DNA of 64,000 nucleotides from positions 372,001-436,000 of the forward strand of contig JAYKKM010000507.1 of NCBI GenBank assembly GCA_035772405.1. Direction: 5' to 3'. A program made the position numbers and the translations under genes. The stretch comes from Chrysogorgia sp. JL179-B06. Taxonomy: Eukaryota > Cnidaria > Anthozoa > Scleralcyonacea > Chrysogorgiidae. Below, piece by piece: positions 45,770 through 56,239 of this stretch. Positions within the stretch are counted from its first letter, which is position 1; each line of letters begins with the position of its first letter. Under the pieces are notes generated by a model. The model worked only from the letters and a program-made list of their open reading frames with translations. It did no database searches and had not been told where the DNA came from.

Positions 45770-46340
45770 TTGGTAAGAAAAGATTGTAAAGTTGTTTTAG
45801 ATTGCAAATCTTTGGTCAGACCATTCCAGAGTTTCACAGCTCTAAAACAAAAGCTTCTTTGTCCGTTAGCTGATCGAAAGAAAGGGACTTAAGTTTGTCT
45901 TGTATTTACGTCAATTTCCTTTGTAATAATAAACTTCTCGCGAAGGTACTCAGGTGTCAGTCCATTCAAGCATTTGAAAGTCATAATCGCATCTCGCAGA
46001 TAAAATTGATCCTTAACGGGAAGCCATCGGAGCTCTTTTAATAGGTGGTATCATGCTCGTGTTTTCTTGTTTGTAATAATACGTCTAGCAAAGTTCTGTA
46101 CTTTCTGTAGTCTCTTTATATTGTATTGTGCGGTATTTGACCATATCGTGGAACAATAATACAGCTTACTCAGCACTAGAGCATTGAATGCTTAGCTCTG
46201 TTAATTTGAGCAAGGTTCGAGATACAATTAAGTCAACTGAATTATATGTTCGTTATAGGAAAGATGTTAATCCAAAATAATTCCTAGGTCGTTAGCAAAG
46301 AACACAGGTTTAATCTGTTCATCTAATGTCACTCTCCAAC
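45770..46340 (-). mobile_element. LINE C-terminal fragment
   Basis: The minus strand reads SWRVTLDEQIKPVFFANDLG (46335-46270), then IKRLQKVQNFARRIITNKKT, ELRWLPVKDQFYLRDAIMTF, KCLNGLTPEYL and, near the end, NGQRSFCFRAVKLWNGL. This is a LINE C-terminal domain with stops and frameshifts. It interrupts the leader of an LTR element (next entry). Confidence 0.75.
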
Positions 46341-46437
46341 TGTTCGAGTTCGTCTAGTCTTTTGGTAAGCTTTTCAATTTCCGCTAACAGTTCGTTTTGA
46401 TTCATAATTTGTTTGTTTGAACCACTGCTGCCACCAG
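46340..46437 (-). other. Leader and gag start of an LTR retrotransposon
   Basis: On the minus strand, directly after the LTR candidate, CTGGTGGCAGCAGTGG resembles a tRNA primer-binding site. It is followed 15 bases on by an ATG opening MNQNELLAEIEKLTKRLDEL, a coiled-coil start typical of a gag protein. The frame is cut within about 25 codons by the LINE fragment. Confidence 0.5.
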
Positions 46438-46613
46438 TGTAATAAATATACAATATAGTCTTTATTAACAATATAAACGAGTTCAAGGCTACGTTATCTT
46501 ATTTCTGAGCTAAGTTAACCAACAAAACCGTTAACCAACACGCCAGCAGTTACGTTCTTGCATGTACTTGTCATGCCTAACTATTTAACAACTAACATTA
46601 TTCACTACACAGG
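46438..46613 (-). repeat. Candidate LTR, 176 bp
   Basis: The segment reads TG...CA on either strand (TGTAATAAATATAC at 46438, CACTACACA ending at 46613), holds an AATAAAGA polyadenylation-like signal in the minus sense and is followed by the primer-binding-like sequence. No second LTR is found in the window. Confidence 0.45.
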
Positions 46614-46631
46614 TAATCTTTCTTCTCAGCC

Positions 46632-46900
46632 TTGGTCCACTTTTCTATCTGGTTTGGTACAATCTGTGACATCTTCAAGTTCTTCAATACCAAGATCCTT
46701 CATTTCAGCTGCAACAATACGATAGTCAATAACTTTATATATTGTTATAATTTTAGGATCGTTTGCAACAAAGGTGACTTTTTGTCACCAAATTCAATAC
46801 TGGACCATGCTAATATTAGTAACCAACAAGTTACTAAAATTACGCTAGGACAAGTCATCAGCAATATCTGGGGGTGGCAGAGTCACTACCACATTGTTGA
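46632..46900. other. Unassigned sequence
   Basis: A 96-residue open frame (46632-46922 +) is hydrophobic, with no motif. It may be part of the following relic. Confidence 0.25.
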
Positions 46901-46919
46901 GATCCAGTTACCTAAACCT

Positions 46920-47760
46920 TAGAAAGCGCACTGTACACGAGGGAGACTTAAGAAAAGTCAAATCGCTTTTACAAGAAACTATGGACAGCATAAAATTATG
47001 TTATGGTTATAGTTCACAATGATGAAGGTTCCATCACCAGAAAGAGGCTCTGCAGCAGTTACTGTAGAAGGTCGTCATCTGGTATGCAAGATCTTCGTCA
47101 CATTGGTTCCGCCCAACATAACACTGCGCATACATGGGGATGCAGTTTCGCTGAAAGATATTGTGAAAGAATTTGTTCTGTGACAGTATCATTGTATGAC
47201 ATTGATACCGTTATTCGTTTGGTAGGGCGTCATCGTTTTGTTTAGGAAATGTAGACAGCAGAAAGAGTTTAGAAGCGATGTTACAAGAGAAGAACGGTTG
47301 AAAAAAGAGATGATAGAATTTTTAGAAAGTGATACTTGAGTGGACCTGAGAAGAATATTTGACCAAATCGAGAATGTGAAGATACCCCATATAAGATACA
47401 TGAAGTTACTTTGGGACATGCAAATGAAGCAATTATCCATGAAATCGCCCAAAGGATCGCTGGCATCCGAGGTTTTTCTTATAATTTGAAATGTTTATGC
47501 AATACTAGTTATTTTCATGCAGATGTGAATGACTTTCAGGATTGTAAGATTTGCACTTGATTTACATTGCAAGAACCCCAAAGCACTAGATTCTATGCGA
47601 TAATTTATCGTACTTCCAAGCAATTGTCTTATAAGGTAAATCATGATACAGCAACATTTGATATTTTTATGGATCTTTTCATTTGCAGACCAAAAGATAA
47701 TCTGTTTTGCAGGAAGCATCTACTATTTGAGACAATAGTGATAAACCGTTATTGTTAGAT
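46920..47760 (+). pseudogene. P-element/THAP9-like transposase relic
   Basis: Coding-like plus-strand pieces are scattered over several frames: LRKRTVHEGDLRKVKSLLQE (46920-46980), REERLKKEMIEFLES, then DLRRIFDQIENVKIPHIRYM (47342-47400) and KLLWDMQMKQLSMKSPKG. After a probable intron (47460-47540) comes IVRFALDLHCKNPKALDSMR followed by IVLPSKQLSYK. The last motif resembles the RFxLxLxxKSPxAYExLR...LPSxRxLRDY segment of P-element and THAP9-type transposases; that match is from memory. Many stops; clearly inactive. Confidence 0.5.
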
Positions 47761-47884
47761 AACTATTAGTTCTAAAATCATTCTTTCACAAACATAGCTG
47801 TATTTGGATAATATACAAGATGCATGTATACTGGGGTGTAGTAAATAAGCTTATCACACGATTGAGTCGGTTTTCTTTGATGTA

Positions 47885-48090
47885 CCGCGGGCTTTATCTA
47901 GCATAAAGACCATGAATACTAATTAGATAAGAAATGAAGGAAAAAAATAGGGAAATCCTTTATCCAAGGTGGATAAAATGGACAAAATTTTGTTGGAAAA
48001 CCTCCTCACTCGTGAAATAAGTCAGATAAAGCCCTCAGCGTCCTTGGGTCTTTATATAGCATAAAGCCCTCCTTCTCGGGCTTTATCTCT
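47885..48090. mobile_element. Small MITE with GGGCTTTAT inverted ends
   Basis: CGGGCTTTATCTAGCATAAAGACC at the left is mirrored by GGTCTTTATATAGCATAAAGCCC at the right, about 200 bp apart. No coding sequence. A target duplication could not be assigned. Confidence 0.55.
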
Positions 48091-48660
48091 TACATAACAT
48101 ACTGTAAACAGAGCGATAGAAACTTGAAATATACTGTTTGTTTATATTAAACGAATGTATAGCGAGAATAAATTAAACTATATGTGTGAAGTTGATCATC
48201 CAGGTTGTTGGTGACTGACGTTTTTGACTGCCTGCGGCGGTCAAAATAACCTAGAGATCAGATAATGATTTACAAAGTAGAAGATTATGTATCTTCAAAA
48301 TATAATCATTTCAGCAAAAATTCCAAGACTACATAAACAACAAACTAAATATACGAACTAAATATAGACAAGTATAATCACGTCATTAAATATCCAGTAG
48401 TTGTAGTCAGGCATCTTCAAAAAGTCAGAAAAGGAATTAAGTTGTCTCTGAACAAAAGTGTTCAAAAAAGGTCGTATATCGTCATCAAACTCCCCGCTTT
48501 TTCACATCAGACTATATATATATTTAAATTGTTGTTGAATTTCTGTTGAACAGACATATTAATTTGTTTGGTGTTTATGTTGTATCACAGCCAATTAATC
48601 AAAGTCCTTGAGCAATGAACAAGAACATGTGATTCCTTCATTAGATGAAGGTATGTGACC
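48091..48660. other. AT-rich intergenic
   Basis: Nothing recognisable apart from a short TATATATATA at 48512-48521. Confidence 0.4.
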
Positions 48661-48665
48661 AGGTG

Positions 48666-49060
48666 TCACGTTTTATTTCTATTATTTACTATCTTTTGTT
48701 GTTGATATATGGTGTACTATAAATGATTATTGTATAATTTAATTTATTTGGTTCCCCTTGATCCAAAGGGATGTATGTCTGTACATCCGCAAAGAGTGCG
48801 TGATCCAATCACTGGATCCAGGTAGGCGTGGCCAGGTTTTATTTCTATTATTTACTATCTTTTGTTGTTGATATACGGTGTACTATAAATGATTATTGTA
48901 TAATTTAATTTATTTAGTTCCCATTGATCCAATGGGATGTCTGTACATCTGCAAAGAGTGCGTGATCGAATCACTAGATCCAGGTAGGCGTGGCCAGGTT
49001 TTATTTCTATTTATCATAATTTACTATCTTTTCATGTTGATACACTGTAAATGATGGTTT
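48666..49060. repeat. Tandem repeat, about 165-bp unit, 2.4 copies
   Basis: The unit starting GTTTTATTTCTATTATTTAC begins at about 48670 and recurs at about 48836 and 48999. Each full unit includes GATCCAATCACTGGATCCAGG-like sequence and AGGCGTGGCCAGG. The third copy is partial and leads into the LINE that follows. Confidence 0.85.
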
Positions 49061-49069
49061 TTTTATCAG

Positions 49070-50778
49070 AAACACCGTGAACTTCGTCAGCCCGAGAATT
49101 ATCCCCATCTAGAACCTGAATTCGAAACCGAAGTTGATGAATCTACGCCCACTATCGCGGAGGTTGACCGGGCCTTTCGAAACCTGAAGAACAATCGCTG
49201 CAAAGGTACCGACAGCATCAGTGCGGAACAGCTCAAATATGCAGATAGCGATAAATTGCGACGCTATGTGCATGCGCTCATAGTGAATGGGATCACGAAG
49301 GAATGCCAACAGCCTGGCTGGAGTCACGCTTGAAGTGCCTCTGGAAACAAAAAGGATCCGCCACTGACGCAACCAAACACCGTGGGCTCTGTATAAATTC
49401 GACGGTCAATAAGGTCCTTATGATCATAGTGCTCAATCGTCTACGAGAGACATGAACGAAACCTTTTGCCCCACCAATATGGGTTTAGACGAAATAGATC
49501 GACCATCGACGGCATATACCTGGTGAAGAATTTGACGTCGAAAATCTCTGGTGAGATCTTTGGGTCATTTATAGACCTTCGAGCGGCCTATGACCACTTA
49601 CACCGCCCAACCCTGTTCGCCATACTAAGGCAGTGAACGAAAGCTTTCAAAATAGCCAAGATCTTAGAGCGCATGTACGAAGGAACAACTGCAAAGCTTG
49701 ACAACTACAATGAGCCAATACCGGTCGAAATGGGGGTACGTCAGGGCAGCATAGAGTCGCCCTGCACTTTCAACATCATGCTCGACTTTACAATGAGAGT
49801 AGCCTTACACAAAATCCAAGAAAAGCACCCGAATGTTGGAGTAGAATTCAACTTTGATATAAAAAACGAGTCTACAAATCGCGAGCAGAGGGCAAGGGCA
49901 GCCACTAGGGGACGCAGTAGGGCGGTAATAGTGCTATACGCGGATGACATATTAATAGTCAGTCCGTGCATACAAGAACTTGAGAGTATGATGGAGATAA
50001 TTCGTCAGGTGTTCTCAAGATTTGGGCTCACAATGGCCGATGACAAAACCGTCACAATGCAGTGGAACGTGGCAGAGGAATCCTGCGAAAAAAACACCTT
50101 GATCAGCCTGGATGGGGTACCGCTGGAAAATGTACGTTCATTCAGATACCTTGGACACGTTCTTACCGACGACCCATCAGCAGCTGCACACATTACTCAA
50201 CAAATAAGCTCTGCTGGGAAAAAATGGTCGGAAATGAAAGGGGTGCTAACAGACTGAGAAGTACAACTATGGGTGCGGGTGCATCTCTTGGAAGCATGCA
50301 TAAGACCACGCCTTGCATACTCGGTCCAAGCCACACAGCTCGTGAAATCGGAGATGGATAAGCTTGAAACAATATGGGTCAATTTTGTAAGGAAAATGGT
50401 GAAGGGCGGCTATACCCGCAAAGGAAACCGATCAGCTGAAAGTGAAGAAGCGGAGTGGAACTGGGCCTATAAGCTTTCAAATTCTGATGTGTATGAGATC
50501 TGTAAATCAGGCACTCTTCGAAGGTTCTGTGAACGACAGCACCTCAATGGAGAATAATGGAATAATGATGTACGAAAAAGATGGTGCTTTACAAAATCCG
50601 AGCACAAGTATGCAAAAAATGAGTGAATATGGTTGGTATCGACGAGGGCCAGTTAAGGAAGACAATGTTCGACAGAAAGAAATTCATGGAATGGATAGAT
50701 GAAGTCTACCCAGTCCAACCTCAGAAGCGGAAATAACTGCTTTCGAAGGAAACCCCGATGATGATGATGATGATTGTA
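49070..50778 (+). mobile_element. RTE-like LINE fragment with GAT-repeat tail
   Basis: The start (49075-49310) reads RAFRNLKNNRCKGTDSISAE, the linker before RT. After frameshifts, 49673-50257 gives the catalytic core, 50273-50557 the C-terminal region, and the copy ends in GATGATGATGATGATGAT at about 50758-50775. Short trinucleotide tails are usual for RTE-group LINEs. It is 5'-truncated (no endonuclease) and broken by stops near 49330, 49457 and 49635 and shifts near 50260. Confidence 0.8.
49673..50257 (+). CDS. RTE-like reverse transcriptase core
   Basis: The frame contains PVEMGVRQGSIESPCTFNIM (the block before the active site), AVIVLYADDILIVS (YADD box), FGLTMADDKTVTMQ and VRSFRYLGHVLTDD. 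The first catalytic Asp lies upstream in another frame (near 49560-49600, GSFIDLRAAYDHL-like). The spacing and the VRQGxxESPxxFN motif differ from the CR1/L2-type copies elsewhere here, which is why I place it nearer RTE. Confidence 0.8.
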   Translation: MYEGTTAKLDNYNEPIPVEMGVRQGSIESPCTFNIMLDFTMRVALHKIQEKHPNVGVEFNFDIKNESTNREQRARAATRGRSRAVIVLYADDILIVSPCIQELESMMEIIRQVFSRFGLTMADDKTVTMQWNVAEESCEKNTLISLDGVPLENVRSFRYLGHVLTDDPSAAAHITQQISSAGKKWSEMKGVLTD

Positions 50779-50834
50779 CAATTTAATTTATTTAAACAAT
50801 ACATGGATGATCGTCAAGCTCATATCGTCTGAAA

Positions 50835-50906
50835 GTCCCGGACAGGAATCGAACCTGTAACCTTCTGATTACCAGTGAGATGCTCTAACCATTGAGCTAA
50901 AGAGAC
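50835..50906 (-). tRNA. tRNA-like sequence, anticodon GGT (Thr), probable pseudogene
   Basis: The minus strand folds into a 72-nt cloverleaf: acceptor GTCTCTT/CCGGGAC (two mismatches), D-arm GCTC/GAGC, anticodon stem TCTCA/TCAGA (one mismatch) with loop CTGGTAA, T-arm ACAGG/CCTGT with TTCGATT. The loop gives anticodon GGT. Nuclear genomes of animals normally use AGT rather than GGT for this box, and three stem mismatches are present, so a tRNA-derived SINE head or pseudogene is more likely than a working tRNA. Confidence 0.5.
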
Positions 50907-52282
50907 TCAAATGGAGAGCAAAGGGTACAATGATGTACTGATTAAATTGATATATGTACTGCCTATATGTAGTCCAATCGCCAGACATTTTAATAGTGTC
51001 AACCATTTGTCTGTGCTATCTCACCTTGAACTATTACCAATAACGAACGATTTTGTTTTCTTCAATTCCTCTAAATTCATCGTCTTTGTCTAGCAAGGGT
51101 GGACAAAAACACTGGCTTCTCACTTAATTCCCTTGTTTATTTTGTTTTGCACAGAGTGACTCATGGGGCTGTCACGATATAACAAAGAACATTGATGAGC
51201 AATACACAACTGTGTCATATATATATTATATATTAATATTATTTATTACTGTAGTAAGACTGAGATTTCTTATATCGTGACTACACACAGTCACATGGCT
51301 GTAATCAGGGGCGGATCCAGCGGTTGCAACCGTCAGATTTTCCAAATTAAATATGCTAATTATGCCATTCTGAGATAAGAATGCTGGTCAGCAATCTGCA
51401 TCTGACAATCTTACTTTTCAAATTTGTTATTCAAAATGATTCGATAACTTGTAGTACATTGAGACTATTGTATAATGCTCCTAATACGTCTTATTATTAT
51501 TATTTTACATCACACATCGCGTGGGTTACGCCGGCTACATGTGGTCCGAAGATACCGTCTTGCTTTGATTCAAAATAACTTGATTACTTGAAGTTTTCGT
51601 AGACCATATTCCAGTTTTGCATAACATCAGTCAGGGTATGGCAGCCCCATTGCTAAGCTCTCTGAAGGTTGGAGACCTTAGCAACATGCTCCATTTCCGC
51701 TACGGTCAGATAAAAATAACCTGCTGCAGATGCTATTTTTAGTAAAGTATGTGACGGTCAAGGGTAGCAGACCAATCAAAAGGCGACGGTCAGCTTTCCC
51801 CCATTCAAAAAATCAAGCAAACCACTCCTGATTCAGGCCGGGACGATGTGAAATATCAGACTCAGCAAAATCGCGCCAAATGATGATGAATTCCAACAAC
51901 GTTTTACAGTAGCTGTTGGTGGATCCTCACTTAGGGAACAATACATTGCGAGGAAACACTCGGCGAAGACAAGCAATAGCATAGTATTTTAAACTTCCGT
52001 TTCCCAAAAATCATGCAGGAATGATGCTCCGTGGACTGAGGTATTAGTTATGAGTAATAAACGTTTATTATATATTCATGTAAATATGTAAATTTTGCCT
52101 GTCGTGAATATTATATTATATAGAGCTTGTTTTGTCGTCTTTCAGTCTGAATATATTTTTTATTTCCAAAATTCTCGAAAGTACCAACTCATATATAGTG
52201 GACTCGCTGAGGGAGATGAAAATTATCTAATATTATCTGTTGTATACAATAGACATCAATGAAATACCTGGATTTCCCTATT

Positions 52283-52340
52283 CATGTGAAGATAAAAATG
52301 ATATCTTAATGAGCAGTAATATCATTTTTATCTTCACATG
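52283..52340. repeat. Perfect hairpin, 22-bp arms
   Basis: CATGTGAAGATAAAAATGAT at 52283 is mirrored by ATCATTTTTATCTTCACATG ending at 52340, with a short loop containing AATGAGCAG. It resembles the terminal hairpin found in some MITE families. Confidence 0.75.
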
Positions 52341-52407
52341 TGAAGTTATATCATGGATATTTTATCAATTTCAATATAATACATATAGAGGATATTACAC
52401 GGTGGTG

Positions 52408-52516
52408 TGAAGATATGAATTTTATTTTCGAGTGGTGAAAACAATATTTTACGAATGAGCATAGTGAATGAGTAAAATATTGTTTTTACCACGAGAAGAT
52501 AAAATTCATATCTTCA
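52408..52516. repeat. Long hairpin, about 44-bp arms
   Basis: The left arm (52408-52451) and right arm (52472-52516) mirror each other with few mismatches around a 20-base loop that includes GAATGAGCATAGTGAATGAG. The flanks continue as weaker inverted repeats to about 52385 and 52548. It is probably a MITE of the same broad family as the smaller hairpin. Confidence 0.8.
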
Positions 52517-53328
52517 AGCAACCTTGTAATTTTCGTTTTATTATATAGATTCAATGCAAAAGGTGGGAAAATGTTTAATCATGTGATCGATATCTTTACT
52601 AGTGAGGATATGGAAAATATGTCATTGCAACACACTCACATCTATATAATAAAAACAGAATATTAGTAACCAATACTCGAAGATAAATTTGTATCTCATT
52701 ACGGTCATGCATGTAATATCCTCAATTTATTTTGTTCTCACTAGGTAATTTAATCCCTAAATGCCCTTGAAACAGGAAAACCTTTTAATTTTCCCTCAAA
52801 ACAGGGAAAATAATGTTTAATGCATGCATTACACATAATTAATACCATGTCATGTAGGGAAATCAGTGATTAAGGCCCCAGTTACACCATACTGGATTAC
52901 TAGTAACCTTGCAATCCAGCATACAAATCATAGCAAAAAGGTGTATGAGCTAATAATAAGGTCTCTTGTAAACTAAGGACTTTATTATTAGCTGCTCATG
53001 CACTTTCATTCCTTTTCAAGCTTTTGATTCCTACAACGTCCTACCACTTTACTCCCACTGATACTCCATTGAGCATTAAACCTGCCATACACCCTTGACT
53101 AGTACTCCCTCTCCCTCAGTCTGTTTGCTGCTCAACTGTGAACATAGCAAATGATTTAACATTTTCACATCTCATTAATTATTAGTTTGTTTTTCCCCAT
53201 GCATTTGATTGGCTGCTTTTGATGTCACCCTTTTGGCTTATATAAGCCCTATTTATTTTATTTCACCACATTTTACTCTGATGAAGGGCTCTTTTTGGTG
53301 CACAACCTAGATGATTTTAAAATGATGA

Positions 53329-53560
53329 TTGTTCCTAACTATTATTTTACTGCTGGACCAAGATTATTTTGAACGTAATATACATTGTCTACATGTAAAT
53401 ACCATTATACTGCAGAACCAAGATTATTTTGTACTTTTTACACTTCCTACTATACATGTAACTATCATTTTACTGCAGAACCAAGATGATTTTGAGATGA
53501 TCATCCTTCCTAACCAAGTGATTTTAACTGATTATCCTTCCTAACTATATACATGTAACT
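53329..53560. repeat. Minisatellite, about 66-bp unit
   Basis: Three or more degenerate units share TTTTACTGCAGAACCAAGAT, ATTTTG and TACATGTAACTA. The open frame across it is an artefact of the repeat. Confidence 0.75.
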
Positions 53561-53896
53561 ACAATTATTATGCTGTTGCTTGACCTTTTATATAATATTG
53601 GTGTGGACAATTCTTTTTAAATAAAAGGCAACAAAACAAAGGTGCAGTAGTGTTACGCATTGTTTTGCAGGTATCCACACTATAACTTTAAGCAGAAATG
53701 TGCAAAGAGAACGTGATTTGGATTCAAAAATATACAGTGTTTTTAGTTTAAAAAGTGTTGTCAAAATGAAGGAAATAGCGTTTCAGAGGTTGTAGAATTT
53801 CAAAATTTTTAGGGGCATGCCCCCTGGAAGGATCTCGCCGAAGGCGCGATATTTTACTTCCCTGCTACGGTCATAATTTAGGCTGGATCCGCCCTT

Positions 53897-54648
53897 GATT
53901 ATCACTCATACAAAGTCAATCTTTGCGAGACATGGGATTCCATCAGAAGTCATTAGTGACAATGGACCCCAATATGCCTCTGGTGAATTCAAACTGTTCA
54001 CCAATAAGTGGGAATTCAAGCACACCACTGTCAGTCTGCTGATTCCACAAGCTAATGGTCAAGTGGAAAAGGCTGTTCAAACCATGAAAAATCTCTTGAT
54101 TAAAGCAAAGAAAGATGGAAAAGATCCGTATCTTAGGCTGCTGGAATACAGAAACACGCCTATTGATGGTATTGCATCTCCTGCTCAACTACTGATGAAC
54201 AGAAGACTTCGCACAAGGATACGCACCACAACGGCACAACTTCAGCCGAGAGTCATTGGCAACAAAGTCAAGATGATGCTACATCTCAAACAAGAGAAAC
54301 AAAAAATCCACTACGATCAACATGCAAAGTCTCTTCCTGAGATAAAGAAAGGGAATAGAGTTAGGATGAAAGGACTTTGGAAACCTGGTATAGTGATCGA
54401 CAAGGCAGACACCCCAAGATCCTTCCGGATCAGAACTGATGATGGAGGAGATACCGCAGAAACAGAAGAATGCTCATCAAATCGCAAGACAGTCCATCAA
54501 ATTCAAGTGAGCCATTCGACGATTTCCAGTCAGTCCCACAGCAAGCTCAACCACTCAGACCACCACTCCAAGTACCAATACCACTTCCAGATCAACAGGA
54601 CGAATAGTTAGAAAACCTGCCAGATTTAATGACTATGTGATGGACTAG
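53897..54648 (+). pseudogene. Gypsy (Ty3-like) integrase C-terminal half
   Basis: The frame begins directly at the hAT-like end with IITHTKSIFARHGIPSEVIS, then DNGPQYASGEFKLF (second catalytic Asp) and PQANGQVEKAVQTMKNLL (catalytic Glu). The C-terminal domain follows (EYRNTPIDGIASPAQLLMNR, IKKGNRVRMKGLWKPGIVID). The frame stops at 54611, but the usual end (TGRIVRKPARFNDYVMD) is readable in another frame to 54648, so a late frameshift is present. The first catalytic Asp and all upstream pol are missing. The sequence after 54745, starting TGTAGTGATCAGCGG, may be the 3' LTR. Confidence 0.85.
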
Positions 54649-54949
54649 ATCACAAGTTTTGTTTAGGACATTTAGTTGAACATTTAATTTAAATAACTCA
54701 GATTAGGACACATTTTGTATTGTTTTTGTTCTATAAGGAAGTTGTAGTGATCAGCGGTTATTCCTGATCACACATGAGCAAATATTTAATTTATTCATAT
54801 GTAGTTTTTAGCTTCTCTGTAGATGCCATTAAAAGTACTTGTATATTAAAAACAATCCAAATCAATCCTTTGGATATTCAAGGATTATTACAGGATGGTT
54901 GCACTAGTAAACGAAACCCAGCCACGGCAAGCAGTTTTCTGCTTACACA

Positions 54950-55579
54950 GTTTGGGCTCATTCACTCGAGAACATCTCATCTCAAAATAAACACCGAAGC
55001 TGGTTTCCAAAATGATCTTAAAAAGCTAATTTTTACACAAACGCAATTCGTTCCCTTCTCATATCATCAACAACACTGTTAAAAAGTATAACGATGATAG
55101 TATTTCTGCCGAACAAAATTCACCAAACCAAAGTTCCTCCAAATAAAATATCCGCTACTTTAAACTGCCATATATTGGTTTCAATTCGATACTAAGACAA
55201 CACAGACTAAAATACCTTGTCAAACGTTTTTGCACTGATTTAGAATTTAAACTGATTTTTACTTCCTATAAAATCAAAAACCTTTTCAGTTACAAAGATT
55301 CTATTTCTCGTGAACTTATCAATTTACTTGTTCTGGATGTAATTCTCGTTATATTGGCGAAACAACTCGTCATCTCACCACTAGAACTAAGGACCACGTT
55401 TCAACTGACAAAAACTCGCACATTGTCAAGCACTTTAAGAAATCTCCGGCTTGTGAACATCAATATTCTCCATCTTGTTCCAAAATCTTTGATTCTGCAA
55501 AATCAGATTTTTACCCAAAATTTAAAGAAGCTTTATATATTAAGAAAGTCAAACATGAACTCAATATTTAAGTCCAACA
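54950..55579 (+). pseudogene. Penelope-like element, GIY-YIG endonuclease end
   Basis: The plus strand carries a broken C-terminal part of a Penelope-like protein: YFKLPYIGFNSILRQHRLKY (about 55152-55210), the RT-to-nuclease linker FKLIFTSYKIKNLFSYKDSI, then YQFTCSGCNSRYIGETTRHL (about 55318-55380). The last is the zinc-containing front and the YIG half of the GIY-YIG nuclease, followed by SHIVKHFKKSPACEH and EALYIKKVK, ending at about 55579. The CxxC and RYIG motifs are diagnostic of Penelope elements. At least two frameshifts and one stop; the RT core is absent. Confidence 0.8.
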
Positions 55580-56230
55580 CGTCAACACAATATTCAGCGT
55601 AAGTTTCATTTCACTCATTCTCTGTATATTTTTTGTTTTGTTTATAGTCTGTCTACACTTATAGTTTCTCATTAACTAAAATTCCTCATTAACTAAAATT
55701 CCTCACATATTGGTTAATTCTTTATAGCATTATAAAATTATTGAATGTAAACATAATCATTTATGTATATTAATAGTTTGTCCGTTGACTGTTAGCACCG
55801 TTGTAATTTGAATTTTATAATCCGTTATTCATAATATACAAAGACATGTATATTAGTTAACTGTTTATCTGTACTGAAGATGGCATACGTTTTGCCAAAC
55901 CATGTCTACAATAAAAAGGTTTGTCGTATATTTGAAGTTTATTATTACTTTAGTGCTTGCTAGAACATATGGATATGAATATATATATATATATATATAT
56001 ATAAATCAAAGAATCTGCACTAACTTGAGCTTCACAAAACATTTATCTTGATCAAATAATAAAACTAATATACAGAAGACAGGTGTATACAGATGAAGTG
56101 TTTGACCAATTCCTGTTGAATTTTGTTACACAACTATCAAACCTTGGCCTCTCGTATGAAGAATCAGATAGCTGAGAAATCTCATGTTGTATATCTTGAT
56201 TCTATGAGCCAGTGAAGATATTGCTATAGC
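55580..56230. other. AT-rich sequence with a TA microsatellite
   Basis: An AT run of about 24 bases lies at 55978-56002. Otherwise nothing is recognised; the first part may be Penelope 3' flank. Confidence 0.5.
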
Positions 56231-56239
56231 ATCATCCAA

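Larger units (their letters stand above)
51306..53897. mobile_element. Segment bounded by hAT-like inverted ends
   Basis: CAGGGGCGGATCCAGC at 51306 is mirrored by GCTGGATCCGCCCTTG ending at 53897 (one mismatch in 16). The sequence GGGGCATGCCCCC near the right end is also usual in such elements. The flanking octamers (GCTGTAAT and ATTATCAC) do not match, and only the right flank is Gypsy integrase, so the two ends may belong to different insertions or the left flank may have been rearranged. The interior holds hairpins and a minisatellite but no transposase frame. Confidence 0.55.

Noticed and set aside
49109..49372. 87-residue minus-strand frame
   Set aside because: It is antisense to the RTE-like LINE linker, which reads with family motifs on the plus strand.
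53329..53544. Leu-rich open frame
   Set aside because: It follows a 66-bp minisatellite and changes with each unit; no start context or homology is apparent.
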